From an uncultured Acetatifactor sp. (GTDB lineage Bacteria > Bacillota > Clostridia > Lachnospirales > Lachnospiraceae), in the NCBI GenBank assembly GCA_947589505.1, contig CANQCF010000014.1:1-36420 (forward strand): a DNA stretch of 36,420 bases, in the 5' to 3' direction. The notes beneath the pieces are model-generated. The model worked only from the letters and a program-made list of their open reading frames with translations. It searched no databases and was not told where the DNA came from. The position numbers and the translations under genes were made by a program. Shown piece after piece: positions 1-7,775 of this stretch (its first letter is position 1; each line of letters starts with the position of its first letter).

Positions 1-1445
1 AGGGTGTTTACATACACGTCTGCCTGCCACTCCAGCATATCCATGAACTTGCTGTAAACATCGTCGTAATCCAGAACGTCGCCGGTAACAGGGCGGTACT
101 TGGGGCCGACCTGCTTCTTCGTCACTTCGTCGATACCGCCGTTCAGAGCGTACAGCAGGCACTTTGCCACGTTTGCACGTGCGCCGAAGAACTGCATTTC
201 CTTACCGATTACCATGGAGGATACGCAGCATGCGATGCCGTAGTCGTCGCCGTGGGTAACTCTCATCAGGTCGTCGTTCTCGTACTGGATGGAAGAGGTC
301 TGGATGGACATCTTCGCGCAGTATCTCTTCCAGTTCTCAGGAAGCCTTGTGGACCAGAGAACGGTCAGGTTGGGCTCGGGAGAAGGTCCAAGGTTGGTCA
401 GGGTGTTCAGATAACGGAAGCTCATCTTGGTCACCATATGTCTGCCGTCCACGCCGACACCGCCCAGGGACTCGGTCACCCATACGGGATCGCCCGCGAA
501 GATCTGGTTGTACTCGGGGGTACGCGCAAACTTGATGCAGCGCAGCTTCATGATGAAGTGATCGACGAACTCCTGGATCTGCTCCTCGGTGAAGGTGCCG
601 TTTGCCAGGTCTCTCTCTGCGTAGATATCGAGGAAGGTGGAGGTACGTCCAAGGGACATAGCAGCACCGTTCTGCTCCTTTACTGCGCACAGATATCCGA
701 AGTAAACTGCCTGGATCGCTTCCTGTACATTGGTAGCGGGATTGGAGATATCGCAGCCGTAGGATGCAGCCATCTCCTTCATCATCTTCAGAGCGGTCAT
801 CTGCTCGGACAGCTCCTCACGGAGACGGATCACGTCATCGGTCATAACGCGGCCGGTGGAATCCTTCTGTGCCTGTTTGTCTTCGATCAGTCTGTCGATG
901 CCGTACAGGGCAACTCTTCTGTAGTCGCCGATGATACGTCCACGGCCGTATGCATCAGGAAGACCGGTGATGATATGGGAGGAACGGCAGGCTCTCATCT
1001 CCTGGTTGTAAGCGTCGAAACATCCTGCATTGTGGGTCTTTCTGTGAGTGGAGAAGAACTCGGAGATCTCAGGATCCACTTCATAGCCGTTGTCAGCGCA
1101 GGCCTTCTCTGCCATACGGATACCGCCGTAAGGCTGCAGGGAACGCTTGAAAGGCTTGTCGGTCTGGAAACCTACGATGGTCTCCTTGCTCTTGTCGAGG
1201 TAGCCGGGGCCATGAGAAGTGATGGTGGAAACAACCTTGGTGTCCATGTCGAGAACGCCGCCTGCTTCCCTTTCCTTCTTCTGCAGATCGAGCACCATCT
1301 GCCACAGATCCTTGGTGTTCTGGGTGGGGCCGGCCAGGAAAGAATCATCGCCGTCATAGGGATGGTAGTTTCTCTGGATGAAGTCACGGACATTCACTTC
1401 CTTGTCCCACTTGCCACGCACGAAATCGGTTTCAATTGGTTTCAT
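1..1445 (-). CDS. pflB: Formate C-acetyltransferase (pyruvate formate-lyase), N-terminal 481 residues
   Basis: This glycyl-radical enzyme converts pyruvate and CoA to acetyl-CoA and formate in anaerobic fermentation. The minus-strand reading begins [20 protein letters not shown] and stays open to the window edge. The catalytic Cys-Cys pair is visible in GIACCVSSM at about residues 406-407. Other family stretches are [16 protein letters not shown] near the N-terminus and [13 protein letters not shown] in the middle. The C-terminal glycyl-radical loop lies outside the window, so integrity cannot be judged. The start at 1445 follows a strong ribosome binding site (AGAGGAGG) about 9 bases upstream. 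A good sigma-A promoter and a dyad lie just upstream. The family call is very secure from the sequence. Confidence 0.96.
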   Translation of the reverse strand, partial: MKPIETDFVRGKWDKEVNVRDFIQRNYHPYDGDDSFLAGPTQNTKDLWQMVLDLQKKEREAGGVLDMDTKVVSTITSHGPGYLDKSKETIVGFQTDKPFKRSLQPYGGIRMAEKACADNGYEVDPEISEFFSTHRKTHNAGCFDAYNQEMRACRSSHIITGLPDAYGRGRIIGDYRRVALYGIDRLIEDKQAQKDSTGRVMTDDVIRLREELSEQMTALKMMKEMAASYGCDISNPATNVQEAIQAVYFGYLCAVKEQNGAAMSLGRTSTFLDIYAERDLANGTFTEEQIQEFVDHFIMKLRCIKFARTPEYNQIFAGDPVWVTESLGGVGVDGRHMVTKMSFRYLNTLTNLGPSPEPNLTVLWSTRLPENWKRYCAKMSIQTSSIQYENDDLMRVTHGDDYGIACCVSSMVIGKEMQFFGARANVAKCLLYALNGGIDEVTKKQVGPKYRPVTGDVLDYDDVYSKFMDMLEWQADVYVNT

Positions 1446-1488
1446 TTGAAATGCCTCCTCTTATAAATTTGAATTAGTATAATTTTAT

Positions 1489-1516
1489 GAAATTGTCAGG
1501 AAAATCCGACAATTTC
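1489..1516. promoter_or_regulatory. Perfect 9-bp dyad in the pflB leader
   Basis: GAAATTGTC (1489-1497) and GACAATTTC (1508-1516) are perfect inverted repeats separated by 10 bases. The dyad lies about 15-45 bases downstream of the inferred pflB transcription start. It could be an operator for a dimeric regulator or a leader hairpin. It does not match the Rex consensus that I know. No regulator is assigned. Confidence 0.5.
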
Positions 1517-1538
1517 TGTACCGCTAATCCTTACCTAT

Positions 1539-1567
1539 ATTATATTGAAAACGTCCCTTTCAGTCAA
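1539..1567 (-). promoter_or_regulatory. Sigma-A-type promoter of pflB
   Basis: On the minus strand a -35 box TTGACT (1562-1567) is separated by exactly 17 bases from a perfect -10 box TATAAT (1539-1544). Transcription would start near 1532, leaving an ~85-base leader before the pflB start at 1445. Confidence 0.8.
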
Positions 1568-1597
1568 GGCAGACGAGTGTACTTTTTCGAATACATA

Positions 1598-1766
1598 GCC
1601 CCACAGTTCAGCCAGCCGTCAGGGTATGGGAAAAATCGTGCTCGCACGAATTTTTCCCATACCCTGACGGCTGAGGGAGCGCCCATCTATGAGCAAAGAT
1701 AGTCGCGAAGCGACGGAGAGCGTGTCAGCGCGGCTTTGCGAATAGGCGCGAGCTGAACTGTGGGGC
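1598..1766. repeat. Structured repeat element, copy 1 (169 bp, perfect 15-bp terminal inverted repeats)
   Basis: The ends are GCCCCACAGTTCAGC (1598-1612) and its exact inverse (1752-1766). Inside lies a very long hairpin (1613-1673): 24-bp perfect arms, then a TCGTGC/GCACGA apex with one bulged base. It is followed by GCGCC...GGCGC, a small CTAT/ATAG hairpin, and GTCGC-GAA-GCGAC. GCAAAG (in ATGAGCAAAG) and a later CTTTGC can pair as a further helix or pseudoknot. A second copy at 32599-32764 has the same layout, with different but still paired arms. It could be a non-coding RNA, a MITE-like element or a cruciform-forming repeat. I do not recognise a named family. Confidence 0.8.
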
Positions 1767-2275
1767 GCACCGTTCGCGCGCCCATCTATGAGCAAAGGTA
1801 GTCGCGAAGCGACGGAGAGCGCGTCAGCGCGGCTTTGCGAATGGGCGCGTGCTGAACTGAGGGGCGCATCATTCGCGCGCCCCTCTATGAGCAAAGATAG
1901 TCGCGAAGCAGCGGAGAGCGCGTCAGCGCGGCTTTGCGAATAGGCGCGAGCTGAACTGTGGGGCGCACCGTTCGCGCGCCCCTCTATGAGCAAAGGTAGT
2001 CGCGAAGCGACGGAGAGCGCGTCAGCGCGGCTTTGCGAATAGGCGCGTGCTGAACTGTGGGGCGCATCATTCGCGCGCCCCTCTATGAGCAAAGGTAGCT
2101 GCGAAGCAGCGGAGAGCGCGTCAGCGCGGCTTTGCGAATGGGCGCGAGCTGAACTGTGGGGCGTACCATTCGCGCGCCCCTCTATGAGCAAAGGTAGTCG
2201 CGAAGCGACGGAGAGCGCGTCAGCGCGGCTTTGCGAATAGGCGCGTGCTGAACTGTGGGGCGCACCGTTCGAGCG
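1682..2275. repeat. Six tandem 99-bp units derived from the 3' half of the structured repeat
   Basis: Units begin with CCC[AC]TCTATGAGCAAAG at 1682, 1781, 1880, 1979, 2078 and 2177, so the period is exactly 99 bases throughout. The first unit is the right half of the 169-bp element, including its right terminal repeat. Each unit repeats the hairpin GTCGC-GAA-GCGAC, or a paired variant such as GCTGC-GAA-GCAGC, then the GGCTTTGCGAA block and the GCTGAACTG end. Unit-to-unit differences are a few per cent and sometimes change both sides of a helix. The exact period suggests recent amplification. Confidence 0.93.
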
Positions 2276-2316
2276 CTGAATTGTTATTATTATGTGATCC
2301 GCGGGCCAGGAATAAC

Positions 2317-2345
2317 TTGTCAAATTTTGGGGATAATGCTATACT
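2317..2345 (+). promoter_or_regulatory. Sigma-A-type promoter of the DUF1858 gene
   Basis: TTGTCA (2317-2322), a 17-base spacer and TATACT (2340-2345). It lies just after the 99-bp array and about 70 bases before the gene at 2415. Confidence 0.7.
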
Positions 2346-2414
2346 AAGGTAGCGCAGGCGGAAATGCCCGCAATACAGCAAAAGCAGGATGAATGATCCG
2401 GAAAGGAGCAGGAT

Positions 2415-2609
2415 ATGAGCGGTATCACGAAAGAAATGACCATTGGGGAGATCCTTCAGACGAACCCTAAAGTAGCGCCCGTGCTTCTCGACGCGGGGAT
2501 GCATTGTATCGGCTGTCCCTCCGCGCAGGGAGAATCCCTGGAGGAAGCGGCCATGGTGCACGGCATCGACATCGACGAGCTGATGAGCACAATTGAGGCC
2601 ATGGACTAA
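2415..2609 (+). CDS. DUF1858 domain small protein
   Basis: This 64-residue protein has the features of the DUF1858 family: an N-terminal [18 protein letters not shown] helix-forming stretch, then [19 protein letters not shown] with a CxxC pair (about residues 31-34), and a C-terminal helix ending [12 protein letters not shown]. The family is often linked to redox or hybrid-cluster proteins, but its biochemical role is not established, so only the domain is named. A ribosome binding site (AAAGGAGC) precedes the ATG. It has its own promoter and is followed at once by an intrinsic terminator, so it is probably a single-gene transcript. Confidence 0.85.
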   Translation: MSGITKEMTIGEILQTNPKVAPVLLDAGMHCIGCPSAQGESLEEAAMVHGIDIDELMSTIEAMD

Positions 2610-2615
2610 AAAAAT

Positions 2616-2650
2616 CCGGCTGGACCGTAAAGCGGTCAGCCGGGTTTCTT
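2616..2650 (+). terminator. Intrinsic terminator after the DUF1858 gene
   Basis: CCGGCTG-g-ACCG pairs with CGGTCAGCCGG (one bulge, loop TAAAG), followed by GTTTCTTTC and preceded by an A run. It starts a few bases after the stop codon. Confidence 0.8.
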
Positions 2651-2680
2651 TCATCCTGTCTGCAGATATTTGGCGGTCTG

Positions 2681-3397
2681 TTATCCCTGGCAGAGTTTCT
2701 GCAGGGCGTTTTCAGGCAGGAGGACTTCACAATGTTCCTCCAGAAAATTCCTGCCGGCGCCGTAACTGCGCCTGATGGAACCGTACTCAGTCAGAGTGTT
2801 GCAGATCCGGTTAAAGATATCGAGAGGGGCATTTCCTACATGGATCGTAAGAATATAGCCCTTTCCTCCGGGAGCCGTATACAGGGTAGTGGGACAGGGA
2901 CAGGAACTCCCTGTCTGAACGGCGGCATCCATCACATCGGACAGCGTGTGGAAGAAAAACATCCGGGAATGATTCGGAATCGCGTCCTTTGGAACAATGT
3001 TTTCTATAGGGCCGTATTCCTGGGAATCCTGGGGCTGCATCTGCTGGAGCATATCCATCATATCGTCGCTGTCATAATAATCGTCTTCGCCATCCTCCGG
3101 ATCGTTTTCGGAAGGAGAAAAATGGGAGAAACGCGTATCCAGTTCCTCCGGATCTTCCACCTTTGTGATCAAAAGGACGACGCATTCCGCGTTCATAGGA
3201 ATCGCCTCTATCATCAGGGGGATGTCTTCCGCCTCAAATCCGAACTGAAAGTTGGCCTGCTGCATCATCTCACGGAACAGGCGCTTGGCCTTTTCTGTGC
3301 CATAGGCGAGCTCGCTGAGCTTTAACTGCCTGCTGGCCAGATCCTCTTTGGTCAAGGTGCAGCGAATCTGATTTTCATTCAATTTTTCTATTTTCAT
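2681..3397 (-). CDS. mecA: Adaptor protein MecA
   Basis: MecA-family adaptors deliver substrates to the ClpC/ClpP protease in Firmicutes. The 238-residue protein has the expected two-part layout. The N-terminal substrate-binding domain starts MKIEKLNENQIRCTLTKEDL. An acidic linker follows (about residues 85-130, SENDPEDGEDDYYDSDD). The C-terminal domain has the conserved YILTIHVGNAPLDIFNRIC stretch, and a CEVLLPENALQKL tail. The length is normal for the family. The ATG at 3397 is preceded by AAGGAAGG. It converges with the DUF1858 gene and has its own promoter. Confidence 0.9.
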   Translation of the reverse strand: MKIEKLNENQIRCTLTKEDLASRQLKLSELAYGTEKAKRLFREMMQQANFQFGFEAEDIPLMIEAIPMNAECVVLLITKVEDPEELDTRFSHFSPSENDPEDGEDDYYDSDDMMDMLQQMQPQDSQEYGPIENIVPKDAIPNHSRMFFFHTLSDVMDAAVQTGSSCPCPTTLYTAPGGKGYILTIHVGNAPLDIFNRICNTLTEYGSIRRSYGAGRNFLEEHCEVLLPENALQKLCQG

Positions 3398-3421
3398 ATA
3401 GCATCGCCTTCCTTTAAGATA

Positions 3422-3450
3422 ATTCTATACTTTTGCTTTTTTTTCGTCAA
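3422..3450 (-). promoter_or_regulatory. Sigma-A-type promoter of mecA
   Basis: On the minus strand TTGACG (3445-3450), a 17-base A-rich spacer and TAGAAT (3422-3427), ending 25 bases before the mecA start. Confidence 0.7.
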
Positions 3451-3492
3451 TACTGCGCCGCAACAGTTTAAAAAAATTTAAGAAACGGCGTC

Positions 3493-3521
3493 TTGCATAT
3501 TTTGGCAAAAACACTTATAAT
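3493..3521 (+). promoter_or_regulatory. Strong promoter driving the candidate structured RNA
   Basis: TTGCAT (3493-3498), a 17-base spacer and a perfect TATAAT (3516-3521). The expected start, about 3527-3529, coincides with the 5' strand of the closing helix of the RNA. Confidence 0.75.
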
Positions 3522-3526
3522 CATTC

Positions 3527-3746
3527 TTGTGGACGCCTCCGGTACTCCGGTGCGGAGAGGAGGCCGGCAATCGTATTTATTTTATGACTCTTTTGATTTC
3601 GGGGTGATCCCCAAGGCATTCGCCTGATTTTTCACCTTTAAATTAGTGTCTTACAAGTAAAACGTGTTTGAGTCAAGGTAATACCATCATAGTTTTCACA
3701 ATTATAATTCAAATTAAACAGACAGCACTGCCGAAGGCGTCTACAA
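3527..3746 (+). ncRNA. Candidate structured non-coding RNA (~220 nt); possibly the raiA motif, identity unproven
   Basis: The ends close by an 11-bp helix with one G-U: TTGTGGACGCC (3527-3537) with GGCGTCTACAA (3736-3746). Inside are a CCTCC/GGAGG stem capped by CTCCG-GTG-CGGAG, a GGGG-TGA-TCCCC hairpin (3601-3612), GGC-ATTC-GCC, and a long-range TGACTC (3595-3600)/GAGTCA (3670-3675) helix. No convincing reading frame overlaps it. The clostridial raiA RNA motif is my leading guess from size and multi-helix shape; 6S RNA is less likely. I cannot confirm either without a covariance search. Confidence 0.6.
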
Positions 3747-4159
3747 TATTTGTAAATGAAGCGGGACTAACCGTAGAATCCCTGAAAAATTAATATATCA
3801 CATTCTATAATAATATATCACAAAAGTCCTTTTGGAGTTCATGGGAGATACGGGAAAAAGATCTGCTTCAGGGAAAGGAGGCGGCAAAAAAAGATTCCGC
3901 CGGCGCACAAATGCCGGAAGGCCGCGAAAACGGCCGAAATGGGAGGGCATGGATCACAGCTGAAATAAAAGAATCTATCTGCGCTCCGCTGATAAAAAAC
4001 GTCGAATCTTTACATTTTTTTAATGACGCGCGCGGAAACGTGTGCTATGATATAGCTGTCCGGGTTCCTGAACAGGCCTCGGACGGCTATATTTATGTTT
4101 TCGGCAGGACAGGGCTTTGCGGAATAGAAAATTTGGAAGATGAAAGGTGAACCTGAAAT
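3747..4159. other. Gap between the structured RNA and the GH18-type gene
   Basis: This A+T-rich gap holds two direct copies of TAATATATCACA (3791 and 3811), a purine-rich GGGAAAGGAGGCGG stretch (3868-3881) and the GH18-gene promoter. A 79-codon open frame (3911-4150) has no ribosome binding site at a usable distance and overlaps that promoter, so I do not call it. A hairpin GTCCG...CGGAC (about 4058-4084) lies in the inferred leader of the next gene. Confidence 0.5.
4043..4051 (+). promoter_or_regulatory. Extended -10 promoter of the GH18-type gene
   Basis: TGcTATGAT (4043-4051) is an extended -10 element. No clear -35 box is visible 17 bases upstream. The start would be near 4058, about 100 bases before the ATG at 4160. 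Confidence 0.5.
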
Positions 4160-5869
4160 ATGAAGAGAAAGATTTTGCCTGTGTTCATGGCGATGATCCT
4201 GATGATAGCGATTGCGGCCGGCGCGGTAGGGGTCTGGCTGTATGACAAGTATTCATACGGCACGGAGGTTATGGATCTGCAGGAATATTACGGGGTGGAT
4301 GGCGGGCATCTGGCCGTCTTCCTTCAGGAGAAGAAAATGAAGACCCAGGCTGTCCTGAAAGACGGAATCTGTTATCTGGACATCGATTTTGTCAAAGAAT
4401 ATCTGAACGATACCTTTTATGTGGATGAGGCGGAGGAAGAGCTGCTCTATACGGATGCGCTGGGAACGATCCGCACGCAGTTCGGCACGGAAACTTACTA
4501 TCTTTACGGCGAAGAAAAACAGTTCGAGGGAACGACCTGCTTCCGGCAGGAGGACAAGCTCTATGTGGCACTGCCCTATGCCGCCATGTTTTCTGAGTTT
4601 GACTATCAGGTGTATGATTACCGCGTGCAGCTTGCAACGGAGTGGGCAAGCTGTCAGACGGCGCAGATCCTCAAGGATACGAAAGTGAGATACCGGGGCG
4701 GCATCAAAAGCGAGATCCTGTGCGATGTCCCGGCGGGCGAAACGGTGCGTATCCTGGAAAGGATGGAAACCTGGTGCAAGGTGATGACGGACGACTGTGT
4801 GATCGGATATGTGGAAAATAAACTTCTGGGAGAGGAGTTTGCCATGACTCCTGAGAAAGAAACGGATACGGATGGTTATACGGCGCCGGAGTATACCACG
4901 TCAAGGATGGATGAAAAGGTCTGCCTGGGCTGGCACGCCATCGGCGCCGTCGGGGGCAATGTGACACTGGAGAACGTGGTTGCGGGGGCACCGGGGATGA
5001 ATGTGATCGGACCCACCTGGTTCAGCCTGAATGACAACGAAGGAGGTTTCCGGAATTACAGCGATCCCTCTTATGTGGAACGGGCCCACAATTATGGTTT
5101 GAAAGTATGGGGCGTGTGGGATGATTTTAACTACGAGAATGAGACAGGAGAACACATTGACGATACGCTGATTCTCTCCACGAACGAGAGCCGCAGCAGG
5201 TTGGTACAAGGCATTATGGATACCGCGTCGGCGCTGGGACTGGACGGGGTGAATCTGGACTTTGAGAATCTGGGAGGCGACTGCGGGGAGGCATACGGAC
5301 AGTTTTTGAGAGAACTTTCCGTGGAGTGCAGGAAAAAGGGACTCTGCTTTTCCGTGGACAATTATATGCCGAATGAGGGAAATAAGCAGTACCGTATGGA
5401 GGTTCAGGGCCAGGCGGCGGATTATGTGATCCTGATGGGGTATGACGAGCACTGGCACGGAAGTCAAAATCCGGGGAGCGTAGCCAGCATTGGTTTTGTC
5501 TCAGAGGGGATTGAAAAAGCACTGAAATATGTCTCCGCAGATAAATTGATCAATGCCCTTCCCTTTTACACGATTGTCTGGAAGATCGAGGGAGAAGCGG
5601 TGGCGGATGAGTATCTGACCCTGGAGAACCAGGCGGAATTTCTGAGCAAGAACAACTTGACGCCGGTGTGGGATGAGAAGACTTGCCAAAATTACGCGGA
5701 ATGGTCCTCCGGGGCACAGACCGGAAAGGTCTGGCTGGAGGACCTGGAATCTATCCGCGTGAAATTAAACGTAATGAGTACGAACAATTTGACGGGCGTC
5801 GCCGTCTGGAGGCTGGACTATGGAACTCCCGAGGCCTGGACGCTGGTCAGCGCCTTCAAAAATTTGTAA
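4160..5869 (+). CDS. Exported SH3-like / glycoside hydrolase family 18-type protein
   Basis: This 569-residue protein starts with a membrane anchor or signal segment (about residues 5-27). Next come a copper-amine-oxidase-N-like region (about 40-160) and an SH3-like module (ILKDTKVRYRGGI to VIGYVENKLLG, about 170-225). A C-terminal GH18-type barrel follows, with the motif GVNLDFENLG, whose glutamate is residue 369. That motif matches the family DxxDxDxE signature with its proton-donor Glu. MGYDEHWHG and GVAVWRLDYGTPEAW are further barrel landmarks. The protein probably acts on peptidoglycan or another GlcNAc polymer outside the membrane, as in YaaH-like spore or wall proteins; the substrate is inferred. 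An AAAGGTGA site precedes the start. Confidence 0.85.
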   Translation: MKRKILPVFMAMILMIAIAAGAVGVWLYDKYSYGTEVMDLQEYYGVDGGHLAVFLQEKKMKTQAVLKDGICYLDIDFVKEYLNDTFYVDEAEEELLYTDALGTIRTQFGTETYYLYGEEKQFEGTTCFRQEDKLYVALPYAAMFSEFDYQVYDYRVQLATEWASCQTAQILKDTKVRYRGGIKSEILCDVPAGETVRILERMETWCKVMTDDCVIGYVENKLLGEEFAMTPEKETDTDGYTAPEYTTSRMDEKVCLGWHAIGAVGGNVTLENVVAGAPGMNVIGPTWFSLNDNEGGFRNYSDPSYVERAHNYGLKVWGVWDDFNYENETGEHIDDTLILSTNESRSRLVQGIMDTASALGLDGVNLDFENLGGDCGEAYGQFLRELSVECRKKGLCFSVDNYMPNEGNKQYRMEVQGQAADYVILMGYDEHWHGSQNPGSVASIGFVSEGIEKALKYVSADKLINALPFYTIVWKIEGEAVADEYLTLENQAEFLSKNNLTPVWDEKTCQNYAEWSSGAQTGKVWLEDLESIRVKLNVMSTNNLTGVAVWRLDYGTPEAWTLVSAFKNL

Positions 5870-5878
5870 GCCGTCTGG

Positions 5879-6676
5879 TCAGGCTCTCTTCTTCCGCAGG
5901 GTCAGGACTGCTGCCAGGCAGAACAGCGCGCCTGTCAGAAGAACCAGTACGTCCGTATTCTCACCGGTGGGAGGGGAGAGAGGTGTTCCGGAATCTGAGG
6001 AAGAAGGCGCGGGCGCGGATACTTCGGGAGCTGGGGCGGAAATGGGTGTTGTGCTGTAGTATTGCGGGTCAGTTTTAAGAACGCCGTTTTCCACCCGAAG
6101 GGCTCCTCCGGGAAGGTTGTATATAGAGGTTGTATTTCCGTAAAGATCCGTGATTGTGCAGGATTCCACAGATCCCGGAGCTGCCACGTTCATACCCATC
6201 TGAGTTGCAGCAATAATGTTTAAATTTTTTACGTTCTCATTCAAGTTGCAGACGCTGTTGTCATAGACGTAGGCGTTTTCTGTTTCAGCATTCAAAGCGA
6301 CCACGGCGCCTTGAATCGCGTAAAAATCTTTCAGCGGCTGTTCGCAGCGGACAACAATACAGCTGCCGCTGCCCTTCACGGTAATGTTTGCCAGCGCCTG
6401 AGTGAAGGTGATGTCTAGACCGGGGGCGTCTAAAGCGTCAATCACCACGTTGTCCCCGTCCTGGGCATTGTATAATACATAGCTCAATTCTCCGGTTCCC
6501 CGGCTGGCATCCCACTCCGGCAGGCACTGAGAGCGCCATCCTCCAAGATCGGCGTCGTATTTCACCTGATAGGTTTTCGGCTCGTCGGCGGATGCTGTGA
6601 CAGATCCGGCAAGGGGAGCCAGAAGGAAAAGCGCAGCGGTCAGGGACATGGTTAAAAATCTGTGAATCCTTTTCAT
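5879..6676 (-). CDS. Secreted protein with a C-terminal PPTGE-type sorting signal
   Basis: A clear signal peptide (MKRIHRFLTMSLTAALFLL...ASADEP) is followed by a ~190-residue body with no domain I recognise. The body is asparagine/valine-rich with alternating hydrophobic residues, suggesting a beta-solenoid-like fold. A proline/serine linker follows (SAPAPEVSAPAPSSSDSG). The C-terminus reads SPPTGENTD, a hydrophobic span, then LRKKRA. This is the layout of a sortase substrate, with PPTGE in place of LPxTG, so the protein is probably wall-anchored. No sortase gene is in the window. It converges with the GH18-type gene with only a 9-base gap and has its own promoter. Confidence 0.8.
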   Translation of the reverse strand: MKRIHRFLTMSLTAALFLLAPLAGSVTASADEPKTYQVKYDADLGGWRSQCLPEWDASRGTGELSYVLYNAQDGDNVVIDALDAPGLDITFTQALANITVKGSGSCIVVRCEQPLKDFYAIQGAVVALNAETENAYVYDNSVCNLNENVKNLNIIAATQMGMNVAAPGSVESCTITDLYGNTTSIYNLPGGALRVENGVLKTDPQYYSTTPISAPAPEVSAPAPSSSDSGTPLSPPTGENTDVLVLLTGALFCLAAVLTLRKKRA

Positions 6677-6730
6677 CTTATTTTCCTCCCTTATCTGATT
6701 TTAGAGGTAAAAAACCACCTTATAATCAAA

Positions 6731-6759
6731 ATTATACAATGTCTGCTGGAAGAAAACAA
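6731..6759 (-). promoter_or_regulatory. Promoter of the wall-anchored protein gene
   Basis: Minus strand: TTGTTT (6754-6759), a 17-base spacer and TATAAT (6731-6736), about 55 bases before the start at 6676. Confidence 0.65.
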
Positions 6760-6848
6760 TATTCTTTCAAAAATCTTAAGGAATAAGTTTTGAGACGGGC
6801 CTTCTGCCAATATATTTAAGAGTAACAGGTTGGCGGAGGTGCGGGCCG

Positions 6849-7646
6849 GTGGACAGAAGAAAGACAGCGACGATCCTCTTGATGGCGGTGCTGATCGCAG
6901 TGATGCTTGGGATAGGAATCAACAACAGGAGGAAACTGGGCGGAGATGCCGGAAATACATTGCCGGAAGAAACCCAGGAAATTGGAGAGGCGGAAGTTCC
7001 AAAAACGGATGCGCAGCTCAGGGTTGACAGGGAGGGAAAACTCCTGGAGGGCTGGACGGAAACGCCCTGTATCGTGCTGGATCCGGGACACGGCGGTTTT
7101 GATCCGGGAAAGGTTGGCATAAACAATGAACCGGAAAAAGAAATCAATTTAAAGGTAGCGAAACTCGTCCGCGATTTTCTGGAGGCGTCCGGAGTTAAGG
7201 TTGTCATGACCCGTGAGGAGGACGAGGCGCTCTGCGAGGACGGGCAGGACAACATGAAGGTACGGGATCTGAAACGGCGGATCGCCATTATTGAGGAGGC
7301 TGAGCCCTGCGCGGCGGTCAGCATCCATCAGAACAGCTATCCCCAGGAATCCGTTCATGGGGCCCAGGTGTTCTATTATGTGAACAGCGTGGAGGGGAAA
7401 AAGCTTGCTGAAAATCTGCAGGGCAGATTGTCCCAGGAGTTGGATCCGGAAAATAACCGTCAGGTGAAGGGAAATAACAGTTATTATCTTCTGAAAAAGA
7501 CCGGAGTACCCCTGGTGATCGTAGAGTGCGGTTTCCTTTCGAACTGGGAGGAGGCGGAGAAACTCTGTACCGCCGAGTACCAGGAGGAAGTGGCCTGGGC
7601 AGTGTACTTAGGCATCATGGATTATCTGGACGAAAAGGGAGGCTGA
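6849..7646 (+). CDS. cwlD: N-acetylmuramoyl-L-alanine amidase, CwlD-like
   Basis: CwlD is a zinc amidase that removes stem peptides from spore cortex peptidoglycan on the way to muramic-delta-lactam. The 265-residue protein has an N-terminal membrane anchor (about residues 6-25) and one Amidase_3 domain. Expected zinc ligands are visible: His81 in LDPGHGG, Glu96 in EPEKEINL and His160 in VSIHQN. The catalytic Glu226 lies in VECGFLSN. The GTG start is chosen because GGAGGT lies 8 bases before it. The spore-cortex role is family knowledge; a vegetative paralogue cannot be excluded. Confidence 0.88.
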   Translation: MDRRKTATILLMAVLIAVMLGIGINNRRKLGGDAGNTLPEETQEIGEAEVPKTDAQLRVDREGKLLEGWTETPCIVLDPGHGGFDPGKVGINNEPEKEINLKVAKLVRDFLEASGVKVVMTREEDEALCEDGQDNMKVRDLKRRIAIIEEAEPCAAVSIHQNSYPQESVHGAQVFYYVNSVEGKKLAENLQGRLSQELDPENNRQVKGNNSYYLLKKTGVPLVIVECGFLSNWEEAEKLCTAEYQEEVAWAVYLGIMDYLDEKGG

Positions 7647-7725
7647 CAAAGCCTGTGAGGGTCCTGGCTGGGCTGACGGCTTCCGGGCAGGGATCCGCCC
7701 CGGTAAGCGGCCGGGAGGGGCACGG

Positions 7726-7754
7726 TTGCACATTTTGACATTCTATGCTAAGAT
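7726..7754 (+). promoter_or_regulatory. Promoter of the ywlC-type gene
   Basis: TTGCAC (7726-7731), a 17-base spacer and TAAGAT (7749-7754). The start would be near 7761, leaving a very short leader before the ATG at 7776. Confidence 0.6.
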
Positions 7755-7775
7755 AGAGGCAGCAAGGAGATCAGG

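Noticed and set aside
252-1466. 404-codon open frame on the plus strand opposite pflB
   Set aside because: It is antisense to a clear pflB reading frame, lacks a ribosome binding site and has no recognisable domain.
1682-2275. CRISPR array
   Set aside because: The period is constant but there are no unique spacers: the full 99 bases repeat. No cas genes are nearby.
1619-2323. 234-codon minus-strand frame with 33-residue repeats (PHSSARA, YSQSRAD)
   Set aside because: The 99-base period is a multiple of three, so any open frame repeats. It has no start signals and arises from the structured array.
3911-4150. 79-codon open frame before the GH18-type gene
   Set aside because: No ribosome binding site at a usable distance, no domain, and it overlaps the extended -10 promoter and leader hairpin of the next gene.
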